The notes beneath the pieces were generated by a model, which saw only the letters and a program-made list of their open reading frames with translations, was not told the origin of the DNA and did not search any database. Positions 57,091 to 64,000 of a stretch of 64,000 nt of DNA are shown piece after piece. The position numbers and the translations under genes were made by a program. Position 1 is the stretch's first letter. Every line of letters begins with the position of its first letter. The stretch comes from Nocardia brasiliensis IFM 10847 (GTDB taxonomy: Bacteria; Actinomycetota; Actinomycetes; Mycobacteriales; Mycobacteriaceae). The stretch spans positions 16,592-80,591 of the forward strand of contig NZ_BAUA01000209.1 in the NCBI RefSeq assembly GCF_000710915.1. Reading direction: 5' to 3'.

Positions 57091-58040
57091 CCGCGCACCG
57101 ACAGATCCGGCTGCTGGTCCGGCGGGCGCTCCGGCAATTGCGCGGCCGCTTCGGGGGCGGCGGGCGAACAGGTCAGCGCGTCCTCGTGCACTTCCCGGCT
57201 GCGCGCGGTACCGAGGATGGAGCCCAGGATCACCAGCGGGAAGCCGATCGCCATGCCCGCGGTCAACGGTTCGCCGAGCGCGCTCACGCCGAGCACGATG
57301 GCCACCGCGGGGTTGATGTAGGTGATCACGGTCGCGCGGGCCGGACCGACCTCTGAGATCAGCGCGAAGAACAGCAGGAACGCCGCGGCGGTGCACACCA
57401 GCGCGAGGCCGAGCACCGAGAGCGTGGCATCGGCGGGATAGCTTGCCGGCCTGCGCAATACCGCGAACGGCGCGTACACCACGGCGGCGATCAGCAGCGA
57501 GGCGGTCACCACGCCGAGCGGGGGCAGATCGGCCAGCGATCGATTGATCACGATCGGGCCGAGCGCATAACCGACGGTGGTCAGCGCGATCGCGCCGATG
57601 GCGGCCGGGTTGGACAGGTCGATGTCGAGACCGACCAGCGCGGCCACGCCCGCGAATCCGACCATCAGCCCGGTGACCCGGCGCCGGTCGAACCGGTCGT
57701 GGCCGAGCTTGGTCACGATCACCACCGCGATCAGCGGGACCGCGGCGATCAACAGGCCGACGGTCGAACTGTTCAGGGTGGTCTCGGCGAAGCCGATGAA
57801 CAGCCACGGCCCGACGATCTCCACCACGGTGTACAGCAGCAGCGGCCGCCACCGTTTGAACACCGGGGCGAGGGCCTTGGTGTACCACGCGATCGGCAAC
57901 AGGACCAGCGCGCCGATCAGGGTGCGGCCGAACGCGACCACCACCGGGTCGAAGTCCTCGACCGCGATCCGGATCATCGCGTACGGCACGCCCCAGATCA
58001 CGCCCATCGCGAGGAACAGTGCCCACCCGCGCTGCGTCAT
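57087..58040 (-). CDS. EamA/DMT-family transporter
   Basis: 317 aa from ATG 58040. Two EamA repeats with about ten helices: WALFLAMGVIWGVPYAMIRI, FGRTLIGALVLLPIAWYTKA, STVGLLIAAVPLIAVVIVTK, then AIGAIALTTVGYALGPIVIN and VITYINPAVAIVLGVSALGE. The soluble Pro-rich C-tail extends about 40 residues. DMT proteins export amino acids, nucleotides or drugs. It is the first gene of an operon with the methyltransferase. A promoter with an overlapping dyad is upstream. Confidence 0.88.
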   Translation of the reverse strand: MTQRGWALFLAMGVIWGVPYAMIRIAVEDFDPVVVAFGRTLIGALVLLPIAWYTKALAPVFKRWRPLLLYTVVEIVGPWLFIGFAETTLNSSTVGLLIAAVPLIAVVIVTKLGHDRFDRRRVTGLMVGFAGVAALVGLDIDLSNPAAIGAIALTTVGYALGPIVINRSLADLPPLGVVTASLLIAAVVYAPFAVLRRPASYPADATLSVLGLALVCTAAAFLLFFALISEVGPARATVITYINPAVAIVLGVSALGEPLTAGMAIGFPLVILGSILGTARSREVHEDALTCSPAAPEAAAQLPERPPDQQPDLSVRG

Positions 58041-58121
58041 CGCCCGACCACCGGTCGACACGGCACGTTCCGGCAGGTTCGAATTACTGGCATGCGGCAC
58101 TCGCTTTCGATCGAACGCGAG

Positions 58122-58150
58122 CTTATACAGGAGATCGGATCATCCGACAG
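58122..58150 (-). promoter_or_regulatory. Promoter and dyad upstream of EamA-methyltransferase operon
   Basis: On the minus strand: -35 CTGTCG (58150-58145), 17-nt spacer, -10 TATAAG (58127-58122). The palindrome TCGGAT-C-ATCCGA (58135-58147) overlaps the spacer and may be an operator. The 312-bp gap 58041-58352 otherwise holds only the cutinase terminator. Confidence 0.4.
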
Positions 58151-58300
58151 ATCCACTTCGCAATGCGCAGACCAGGCCACTTGCCCCGAAATATCGGGGC
58201 ATCGGCGTCTTTCGGCCACCCGCGCGCGGTGGTCCATGCCCGGCCGGCGCAGGCGGGGTCATAGTGGATTCCATTGCAGCACAGCGGTACCGGCAAAGTC

Positions 58301-58334
58301 GAACGGCGCCACCGATGCTCCGGTGACGCCGTTC
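58301..58334. terminator. Terminator after cutinase gene
   Basis: GAACGGCGCCACCG (58301-58314) / CGGTGACGCCGTTC (58321-58334), 14-bp stem with one mismatch and a 6-nt loop, downstream of the cutinase stop on the minus strand. Confidence 0.6.
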
Positions 58335-58352
58335 GCCTGGTGCGAGCCGAAC

Positions 58353-60050
58353 TCAGTTGGCCGGAGCCACGGTGCTGGTGGTGGCCGGAGCCACGGTGCT
58401 CGTGGTGGCCGGAGCCACGGTGCTCGTGGCGGTGGGCGCGGCGGATTCCGTGGTGCTGGTCGCCGACGGGGCCGGCTTGGTGGTGTCGATCGGCGCGGCG
58501 ATCTCGGACGGGGCCGAGGTGGTCGTCGTGGTCGGCGGGGTGGTGGTCGTGGACGGTGCCGGCGTGGTGGACGGCGTCGTGCTGACCGTGGGCGCGGCAC
58601 TCGTGCTGGTCGGGGTCGCGGTCGTGCTGGTCGCGGCGGCCTTGCTGGTGCTGGTGGCCGCGGCCGCCTTGTACACCGCTTCCACGTCCGCCTGCTCCGG
58701 CTTGGCGTTCTTGTCGATCTTCTTGCCCTCCTGCGCCTGCTTGGCCAGGTGGGTGATCCACGCCGCCGCGTATTCGGCAGAGGTCAGCGGCTTGCCGTTG
58801 GCGGGATCGGCGTCCTTCCAGTAGTCGAAGTGGTGGCCGGTGTGGTTCGGGCCGAGGGTGAGCTTGTACGGATCGCTCATCACCACCGGAATGGTGTTCT
58901 GGTTCGTCACGATGAGACCGATGATCTCGTTCAGGATCTTCTGCGGCAGGTACGCCAGCGGCGACATGTCGTCGGCCGCGATCGCATCGGCCTTCGCCGG
59001 GGTCGTGGCCGGCGGCCGGCCCGGCTTGTAGGCGGGATCGGAGACCTTCAACAGCACCTGGAGGAAGGTCTCGTCGCTCTTCATCCAGTTCGGGTTGGCG
59101 GCGATATCGGCGAACGCGGTCATCGCGATCCGGCCGAGCACGACGGCGACATCCTGGCCGGTGGCCGGGGTCAGCCCGTCTCGTTCGAGTGCGTCGACAT
59201 TGATCTGCCTGCCCACGTTGACCACCAGCTGCAACAACGAAATGTTCTCCGGCGCAGAGCAGGTCAGGTCGCCGTCGGAGCAGAACGAGGCGATCTTGCC
59301 GTTCAGTTTGCCGAAATCACCGCTGGTGCCGGGCAATGCGCCCTTACCGGGCACGGGATTCTTGCCGTTCTGATACTTCTGGTCGAAGCCGTCGGGGTTG
59401 CCGAACGGATCCTTCGAGCCGGGGAAAGGTCCGTCGCCCGCGCTGCGTCCCGCGTCGGCGAGGATCACGACGCCGAGGACATCGTCGGGATCGACGATCC
59501 CGTACGCGCCGTCCTGGCCCGCCTCCTGGTGACCGATCTTCTGGGCGACGCGGCGCACCACGTCGGCGCCCTCGCTGTAGCCCACGATCGAGAACTTCGT
59601 GTCCGGGCAGGCCTTCGAGATCTCGCGCATCACCTGTTCGGTGTTCGCGGCGCCGGCGTTGACCGCGTCCTCGTAGGTGGCCATGTTCGCCGGATAGGCG
59701 ATGTAGACCGCGGCGTACGAGCCGGGCTCGACCTGTCCGTTCGGCGCGTTGACCACCGGATCGACCCACTCGCTGTTGTGGTCGCCGGCCATCGCGGCGG
59801 GCAGTTCCTTGCCGTCCGCGCCGAGGAGCAGCTTCGTGGTTCCCGCTACCGGAGTGTCGTTGCGTCCGGCCACCGAGACCGTCACCATGTCATGACACTC
59901 GGTCACCGACGTCGTGAGCTGCGTATCCCTGGTCTGTGGCGACGACGTCAGTGCGAACGTGGCGGCCACCGCCGCCGCCACGCCCAGCACCGCGGGCGCC
60001 GCGACCGCCGAGGCGATCCGATGTCGCGCGAAGAACTCGCGAAAAGCCAT
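58353..60050 (-). CDS. Cutinase-family envelope protein with Thr/Pro/Ala-rich tail
   Basis: 565 aa. An N-terminal hydrophobic segment (IASAVAAPAVLGVAAAVAAT) acts as signal or anchor. The cutinase-like hydrolase domain has nucleophile Ser159 in IVGYSEGADVVRR, followed by GVVILADAGRSAGDGPFPGS and FCSDGDLTCSAPENIS (disulfide Cys). A helical/PE-PPE-like middle region (QINVDALERDGLTPATGQDV; HHFDYWKDADPANGKPLTSA) leads to a ~110-residue low-complexity Thr/Ala/Pro tail. The tail is partly an 8-residue repeat, a form typical of cell-wall-spanning or glycosylated stalks. It probably hydrolyses lipid esters at the envelope. Confidence 0.82.
   Translation of the reverse strand: MAFREFFARHRIASAVAAPAVLGVAAAVAATFALTSSPQTRDTQLTTSVTECHDMVTVSVAGRNDTPVAGTTKLLLGADGKELPAAMAGDHNSEWVDPVVNAPNGQVEPGSYAAVYIAYPANMATYEDAVNAGAANTEQVMREISKACPDTKFSIVGYSEGADVVRRVAQKIGHQEAGQDGAYGIVDPDDVLGVVILADAGRSAGDGPFPGSKDPFGNPDGFDQKYQNGKNPVPGKGALPGTSGDFGKLNGKIASFCSDGDLTCSAPENISLLQLVVNVGRQINVDALERDGLTPATGQDVAVVLGRIAMTAFADIAANPNWMKSDETFLQVLLKVSDPAYKPGRPPATTPAKADAIAADDMSPLAYLPQKILNEIIGLIVTNQNTIPVVMSDPYKLTLGPNHTGHHFDYWKDADPANGKPLTSAEYAAAWITHLAKQAQEGKKIDKNAKPEQADVEAVYKAAAATSTSKAAATSTTATPTSTSAAPTVSTTPSTTPAPSTTTTPPTTTTTSAPSEIAAPIDTTKPAPSATSTTESAAPTATSTVAPATTSTVAPATTSTVAPAN
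58359..58430. repeat. 24-bp tandem repeat in the cutinase C-terminus
   Basis: Three near-identical 24-bp units beginning GGCCGGAGCCACGGTGCT at 58359, 58383 and 58407, in frame, each coding for one copy of an 8-residue TSTVAPAT-type unit. Copy number is likely to vary between strains. Confidence 0.75.
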
Positions 60051-60407
60051 GTCCCTATCCCCAATCCATTACCGACAAGGTGACGGACAAGGCCCCCCCG
60101 AGGGCCATGCGTCACCGAGGACGTCGTGGCCGGGGTGCCGAGTGTTACTGGGTGGAATGGTTGCGGGCAGTGTGGAATCGGACACGTCGGGCGCTATTCC
60201 CCTTGACGACCAATCGAGTTCGATGGCGTCTAGCTGGCCTTATAGCCAATGAGCATGTCCGATGGCCTGGTTCGTGATCGATCAATGCCCCTATAAATGA
60301 GGTATCCACCGGTCGGTGCGGAACCATTTCTCGAAATGCGGCAGTAGTTCAGGTGTGTCTTCACTCGGTGCACCCGGAATTCGGTCGGCCGGATTTCGCG
60401 GACCGCA
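60051..60407. other. Intergenic region upstream of cutinase gene
   Basis: 357 bp between the flavin monooxygenase stop and the cutinase start (both minus strand). AT-richer at 60220-60340. A good -10 box, TATAAG (60244-60239 on the minus strand), has no clear -35 at 17 nt. A leader of about 180 nt is implied. No small gene is supported. Confidence 0.45.
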
Positions 60408-61946
60408 TCAACTCCGCGTGCAGGTAATCGCGGCCAATACCTCGCGGAGTGCCGATTCGGCGACCGGCCGGGCCGCCCACCGGGCGCCGATATGCCCGTC
60501 GGGGCGGACGAGCAGCGCGCCGTCGGTCCCCAGCCCCCAGTGGCCGGCATGCGTGCCGGCGAGGGTCTCGATGTGCAGCGGCCATGGCAGCGCGGGTTGC
60601 TTCCACTCGTCCGGCGCCGGGGTGAGCAGCGTGAACCAGGCGCCGAGCAGGTCCAGTGTGGATCGGCCGTCCTCGAGCCACAGATGCGGCATACGATGGC
60701 CCGGCAGTGCGGTGGGCACGTACTCCGTTCCCATATCGGTGGATTCCGCCGCCACGCTATCGGTGGTGTGCACGGCAGCCGAGCGATAGCTGACGCCCAG
60801 TACCAGCCCCATCTGCGCGAAATATTGCTCCGACCAGGGTAGTTCGATTTGTGCCGGGGAGTTGTCGGGTCGCGGGTCGCGGCGACCGTGCTGCACCTGG
60901 AGCATGAGCCGGGTGTTCTCGACGGCCTGCTGTAGGGTCCGATGCGCCACCGGCAAGCGCTCGATCTCGTAGGTGTCCAACAGCTTCGGGCCCGCCCACC
61001 CGCGTAGCACCCCCGCCAGCTTCCAGCAGAGGTTGTGCACGTCGGCGACGCCGGTGTTCATGCCGAGGCCGCCGACGATCGGCAGTGCGTGCGCGGCGTC
61101 CCCGGCGAGCAGTATTCGTCCGGCCCGGAAGCGTTCGGCCACATGGGCGTTCATCTCCCAGTGCTGTACCCGGAGCACCCGGGTCGATACCTGTGGGCCG
61201 AGCGCCTGTGCGAGCAGGGCGGGCCAGTCGGCACGGGCCACGTCGTCGGGTGTCGGCACGAACCACAGCCAACCGCCCTCGGGGTAGAGCGGCGCGAACG
61301 ATCCCTGCATGGTGAAGTAGACGCCCGCGGGCTGCTCGGCCCGCCAGCGCGTCAGGTCCGCGTCGAAGACGACCGAGGTGGCGCGGCTCAGCACGCCGGG
61401 ACCCGTGGCGCCGATGGCAAGGGCTTGCCGGACAGCGGAATTCGCGCCGTCGGCGGCGATCGCATAGCGGGCGCGGACCGCGGTCGCGGCCCCGTTGCTT
61501 CGATCGATCAGCGATGCCACGACGCCGTCGGCGGATTCGACCAGATCGACGGCCTCGACCTCGAAGCGCGCCGGGGTGCTCGCCGCCGCGAGCAGTGTCG
61601 GCTCCAAACGATCCTGCGAACTGACCACGCCGATCACCGGGCTCGCTGCGATCGGCGCGTCTACCCCGACCATCGCCGCCGAGGCGAAGTCCTTGTCCAG
61701 CAACCGATCCCGGAAGCGAATGCGCCCATACTCCGGCGGGAAGGCGCGGGCGGTGATCGTCTCGGCGATGCCGAGCCCGCGAAAGATCTCCATCGTTCGG
61801 GCGTTGATCAACCGCGACCTGGGAAACGGGGAGAGTTCGCGACGCTTCTCGACCACCAGCGTGCGCACCCCCCAGCGTTCCAGCAGGGCACGGGCCGTCA
61901 GCCCGACCGGCCCGCCGCCGACAATCAACACCTCGACCTCGAGCAT
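60408..61946 (-). CDS. FAD-dependent aromatic-ring monooxygenase (PheA/TfdB family)
   Basis: 512 aa from ATG 61946 behind GGAGGAG. The FAD fingerprint VLIVGGGPVGLTARALLERW is at the N-terminus, the DG-type motif is in YAIAADGANSAVRQAL, and the GD motif is RILLAGDAAHALPIVGGLGM followed by NTGVADVHNLCWKLAGVLRG. The C-terminal thioredoxin-like domain ends GALLVRPDGHIGARW. It is a full-length relative of the truncated gene at the left edge. It hydroxylates phenolic or polyketide-type aromatics; the substrate is unknown, with no regulator adjacent. Confidence 0.88.
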   Translation of the reverse strand: MLEVEVLIVGGGPVGLTARALLERWGVRTLVVEKRRELSPFPRSRLINARTMEIFRGLGIAETITARAFPPEYGRIRFRDRLLDKDFASAAMVGVDAPIAASPVIGVVSSQDRLEPTLLAAASTPARFEVEAVDLVESADGVVASLIDRSNGAATAVRARYAIAADGANSAVRQALAIGATGPGVLSRATSVVFDADLTRWRAEQPAGVYFTMQGSFAPLYPEGGWLWFVPTPDDVARADWPALLAQALGPQVSTRVLRVQHWEMNAHVAERFRAGRILLAGDAAHALPIVGGLGMNTGVADVHNLCWKLAGVLRGWAGPKLLDTYEIERLPVAHRTLQQAVENTRLMLQVQHGRRDPRPDNSPAQIELPWSEQYFAQMGLVLGVSYRSAAVHTTDSVAAESTDMGTEYVPTALPGHRMPHLWLEDGRSTLDLLGAWFTLLTPAPDEWKQPALPWPLHIETLAGTHAGHWGLGTDGALLVRPDGHIGARWAARPVAESALREVLAAITCTRS

Positions 61947-62407
61947 CCGCGCGCTCCTCCCGACTCGTTCGGCGTCGCCACCACTGACCACTGTGCCGCA
62001 GTGGCGTCTCGAGCCGGTTGCACCGAGGTTTCACCAGCTCGAGCGGGTAGTGACGGGCCGGTCGGACCGGTTTTCGCCGCGGGTTGCGCCCGGTGCCGAA
62101 CTCGGCTGCGGTCGCCCTCGGCGGTGGTGTAGATTCGCACGGCCGACGGCATCCGATCTGCAGCGGATGCGCTTCGCCCTGCGACGCCGGCTGCTCGCGC
62201 GTCAGGTGAAATTTGCCGGGTTTACGGAGTTACAAACGCGATACGCTCCAGTCACAGACAATAAGTATGGTCAGGTCATCACCTGACCGCGAACAGCGTT
62301 GTCCGAGTACATGTTTAGTCGAGATAAGAAGACTGGGCGGTCGGCTTCTTCTGCCGGGCGCTCCCTTGTGATGTGGTCCTCTGAGCGAGAGAGAAAGGCT
62401 GCGATCC
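61947..62407. other. Divergent intergenic region, flavin monooxygenase / SCO2524-like gene
   Basis: 461 bp, AT-richer at 62200-62340. It contains two dyads: GCATCCG-N8-CGGATGC (62149-62170) and the 20-bp palindrome at 62269-62288. A 40-codon frame beginning ATG 62166 lacks a ribosome-binding site and is not reported as a gene. Confidence 0.5.
62269..62288. promoter_or_regulatory. Palindrome upstream of the SCO2524-like gene
   Basis: GGTCAGGT-CATC-ACCTGACC, perfect 8-bp arms with a 4-nt loop. It is 119 bp before the ATG at 62408, with no U-tract, so an operator or leader hairpin is more likely than a terminator. Confidence 0.5.
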
Positions 62408-64000
62408 ATGAGAATCCAGCCACGGCGGCAGATTCTGAATGTGTGGAGTTCCCTGCTGGCGGCCTGCTACCGAGACGATACCTGGGCGTGGGGCGGGCGG
62501 GACGGCTCGAACTCCATCAGTGACGCAGAACAGCTGCTGTGCCTGCTCTACCCCGCTACCCAGATCTCCAGCTTCGCGCTGCACAACCCCGACCAGATCG
62601 CCGACGACGTCAGGGCCACGCTGAAGCCGTTCGGCCGGGAACGCCGCATCGGTTTGAAGATCGTCGAGATCCTGGACGACTACCTGCGCCGCTACGAGCG
62701 CGACGAGGAGCCGGTCTTTTCCGCGGGCAGCTACCTGCGTGCGGGCGCGGGCGAGCAAGCGTCCGAAAAACAGCGAGAAGTCGACGTGGTCGACTCCTAT
62801 TCCATGTCGCTGTCGCTCTGCCTGGCCGGACTGCAATACCTTCGTGCCCTGCGCGATCCGACCGGTGGCGGCGACCAGCCGCGGCTGGAGATCCTGATCA
62901 AGCCGGTCGAGGAACGGCTCAGGAAGCGGCTCACCGCCGCCATGATCGGCCTGGTGCGCAGTTTCGTCGTGCAATCGGTGGATCCCGAGACCGAGCGTGG
63001 TCTCGCGATGCTCAGCATGTTCAATCAAACCGGCGCGGAACCGGATTCGGTGGTGAGCGGCGTCGCGCGGCGGCTCGAACGCGTCCGCGGCCGGCTGCTG
63101 CGAGATGTCACGCTGAACAAGACCCCGCAGGCCGACCTGGAAAGCCCCGCGCTGATGTTCGAGTGCGGGTGGAGCTGGGGCGTGGTCAAGGGCGCCGAGG
63201 TCATCGACTTCGTCGACGTGCCGACCGCCAAATCGGACGGTTACGCGATCGGGCAGCCCTACCTCTACTTCACCATCACTGCCTTGGACGGTATCAACGA
63301 CTTGACCCAGCCGCGCACCCGCGAGCTGGATCTGCTCGATGCCGACCAGCGACGCCTGGCCGACGCGCTGCAACTGCGCTGGGATCTCGCGCAACGGTAT
63401 TGGTCGGCCATGGCCCGGTACGGCGACGGCGACTGGCCGCTCGAGGACATTCCCTGGCGGACCTCCGACGGCGAGGAGTCCGACTACTTCAGTCTCTGCG
63501 TCTCCGGCCTGCTGATCCAGGATCTGATCGCCCGTGAAGCCGACGACGACGATCTCACCAGGGCCACCAAGATTTTCGACGAGCTGGCCCGCCGCGGCCG
63601 GATCACCCGCAGACTCACCGAGCGTGATCCCGCACGGGCTCTGCATATTCCGGGCGTGCTGCTGACCCTGCACGGCACCGAGGCCATCGACAACGGACCG
63701 GTGCTGGCCTGGTCGGTCTCGGACTACGGCCCGATGTTGCTGAAGCGCATCCTGCAGGCGGCGCAGCTGTCGCGCACGCTCTCGACGCGCAGGCAACTGC
63801 TGGAACTGGCGCAGGCGACCATGGATCACCTGGAGCGGCGCGCTTTTCCGGCCGGGCCGGCCAAGGGCCTGTGGGACGACGCGGCGCGCGTGTTCGCCGA
63901 GCCGTCGCCGACCGGCGAGCCGGTCGAGGCCGGCGCGGACCGGGTGCAGGAGCCCTCCTGGTATTTCACCGAACGCATCATCGAGTGCCTGGTCGTCGCC
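62408..64000 (+). CDS. SCO2524-family-like protein (3' end outside window)
   Basis: ATG 62408 (GAGAGAAAGG upstream), open for 531 codons to the window end. The N-terminus has a Trp-rich start (ILNVWSSLLAACYRDDTWAW), then WGGRDGSNSISDAEQLLCLL and YPATQISSFALHNPDQIADD. I recognise this as the signature of the uncharacterised Streptomyces SCO2524 family. The rest is mostly helical with acidic patches (EADDDDLTRATKIFDELARR) and gives no enzyme motif. In Streptomyces the family is annotated next to SCO2521-2523 and a SAM methyltransferase (SCO2525), so more of the cluster may lie to the right. Assignment is from memory. Confidence 0.6.
   Translation, partial: MRIQPRRQILNVWSSLLAACYRDDTWAWGGRDGSNSISDAEQLLCLLYPATQISSFALHNPDQIADDVRATLKPFGRERRIGLKIVEILDDYLRRYERDEEPVFSAGSYLRAGAGEQASEKQREVDVVDSYSMSLSLCLAGLQYLRALRDPTGGGDQPRLEILIKPVEERLRKRLTAAMIGLVRSFVVQSVDPETERGLAMLSMFNQTGAEPDSVVSGVARRLERVRGRLLRDVTLNKTPQADLESPALMFECGWSWGVVKGAEVIDFVDVPTAKSDGYAIGQPYLYFTITALDGINDLTQPRTRELDLLDADQRRLADALQLRWDLAQRYWSAMARYGDGDWPLEDIPWRTSDGEESDYFSLCVSGLLIQDLIAREADDDDLTRATKIFDELARRGRITRRLTERDPARALHIPGVLLTLHGTEAIDNGPVLAWSVSDYGPMLLKRILQAAQLSRTLSTRRQLLELAQATMDHLERRAFPAGPAKGLWDDAARVFAEPSPTGEPVEAGADRVQEPSWYFTERIIECLVVA

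Noticed and set aside
58359..58430. Repeat cluster considered as a CRISPR-like array
   Set aside because: Units are contiguous without spacers and in frame within a protein tail.
62166..62286. 40-codon frame beginning ATG 62166 upstream of the SCO2524-like gene
   Set aside because: No ribosome-binding site, runs across the 20-bp palindrome, and no recognisable sequence.
62315..63829. 504-codon minus-strand frame opposite the SCO2524-like gene
   Set aside because: The plus-strand frame has the ribosome-binding site, the family signature and proper third-position bias; the minus frame has none.

Overview
The window reads as a chromosomal stretch of a high-GC mycolic-acid actinomycete, most likely Nocardia or a close relative. 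The evidence is third-position GC bias on both strands, a DinB2-type Y-family polymerase, a mycobacterial Sdh1-type succinate dehydrogenase, a WS/DGAT wax-ester/triacylglycerol synthase, a FAAL-PKS locus, an NlpC/P60 cell-wall hydrolase, a cutinase-family envelope protein, an HTH/DUF5753 regulator with DUF397 partners, KstR-like operators and frequent leaderless or GTG starts. No tRNA, rRNA, CRISPR array, prophage or intact insertion sequence was seen. Both ends are cut inside genes.

Layout. 1-6.9 kb: tail of a flavin monooxygenase, a PaaI thioesterase coupled to a TetR gene, a DUF1707 protein, dinB2, a YhdH-type reductase, a TetR gene behind a perfect 30-bp palindrome, an AlkA-like glycosylase and a 34-aa ORF. 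6.9-16.1 kb: a GlcD-GlcF fusion oxidoreductase, a 163-bp MITE-like hairpin, an ABC exporter, a TAP-like hydrolase, two coupled small genes, and the HTH/DUF5753 regulator with two DUF397 genes. 16.2-28.5 kb: the sdh operon, a thiolase-like protein lacking key residues, an alpha/beta hydrolase, a VLCAD-like acyl-CoA dehydrogenase, an AAA ATPase, and an NlpC/P60 gene with a long structured leader. 28.5-39.3 kb: an antiporter/ParB-like pair, a broken ACP-PKS-FAAL operon, a lipoprotein, an isochorismatase-like protein and an acyl-CoA synthetase. 39.6-46.6 kb: a nitronate monooxygenase, a large flippase-like membrane protein with a pseudokinase-like middle, a polysaccharide deacetylase, two SDRs and a 2OG-Fe(II) oxygenase.

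46.7-52.6 kb looks like one regulatory unit. A GntR regulator sits between two ABC1/UbiB-family kinase genes. Five copies of a dyad (core CTGTC-N3-GACAG) each lie 2-3 nt upstream of a plausible -10 element. The promoters concerned belong to a DoxX-like membrane protein, both kinases, and an SRPBCC protein with a 57-aa Cys-rich membrane protein; the fifth has no identified gene. This predicted regulon is the best candidate here for an undescribed system.

52.6-64 kb: a DUF5996 protein, a second nitronate monooxygenase behind two KstR-like sites, WS/DGAT, an EamA transporter-methyltransferase operon, a cutinase-family protein with a Thr/Pro/Ala tail, a flavin monooxygenase, and at the right edge the start of a gene resembling the uncharacterised SCO2524 family.

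The clearest sign of decay is 30.1-36.4 kb. The ACP, PKS and FAAL genes each carry one frameshift, and the PKS also lacks the expected catalytic residues in its KS, AT and KR domains.
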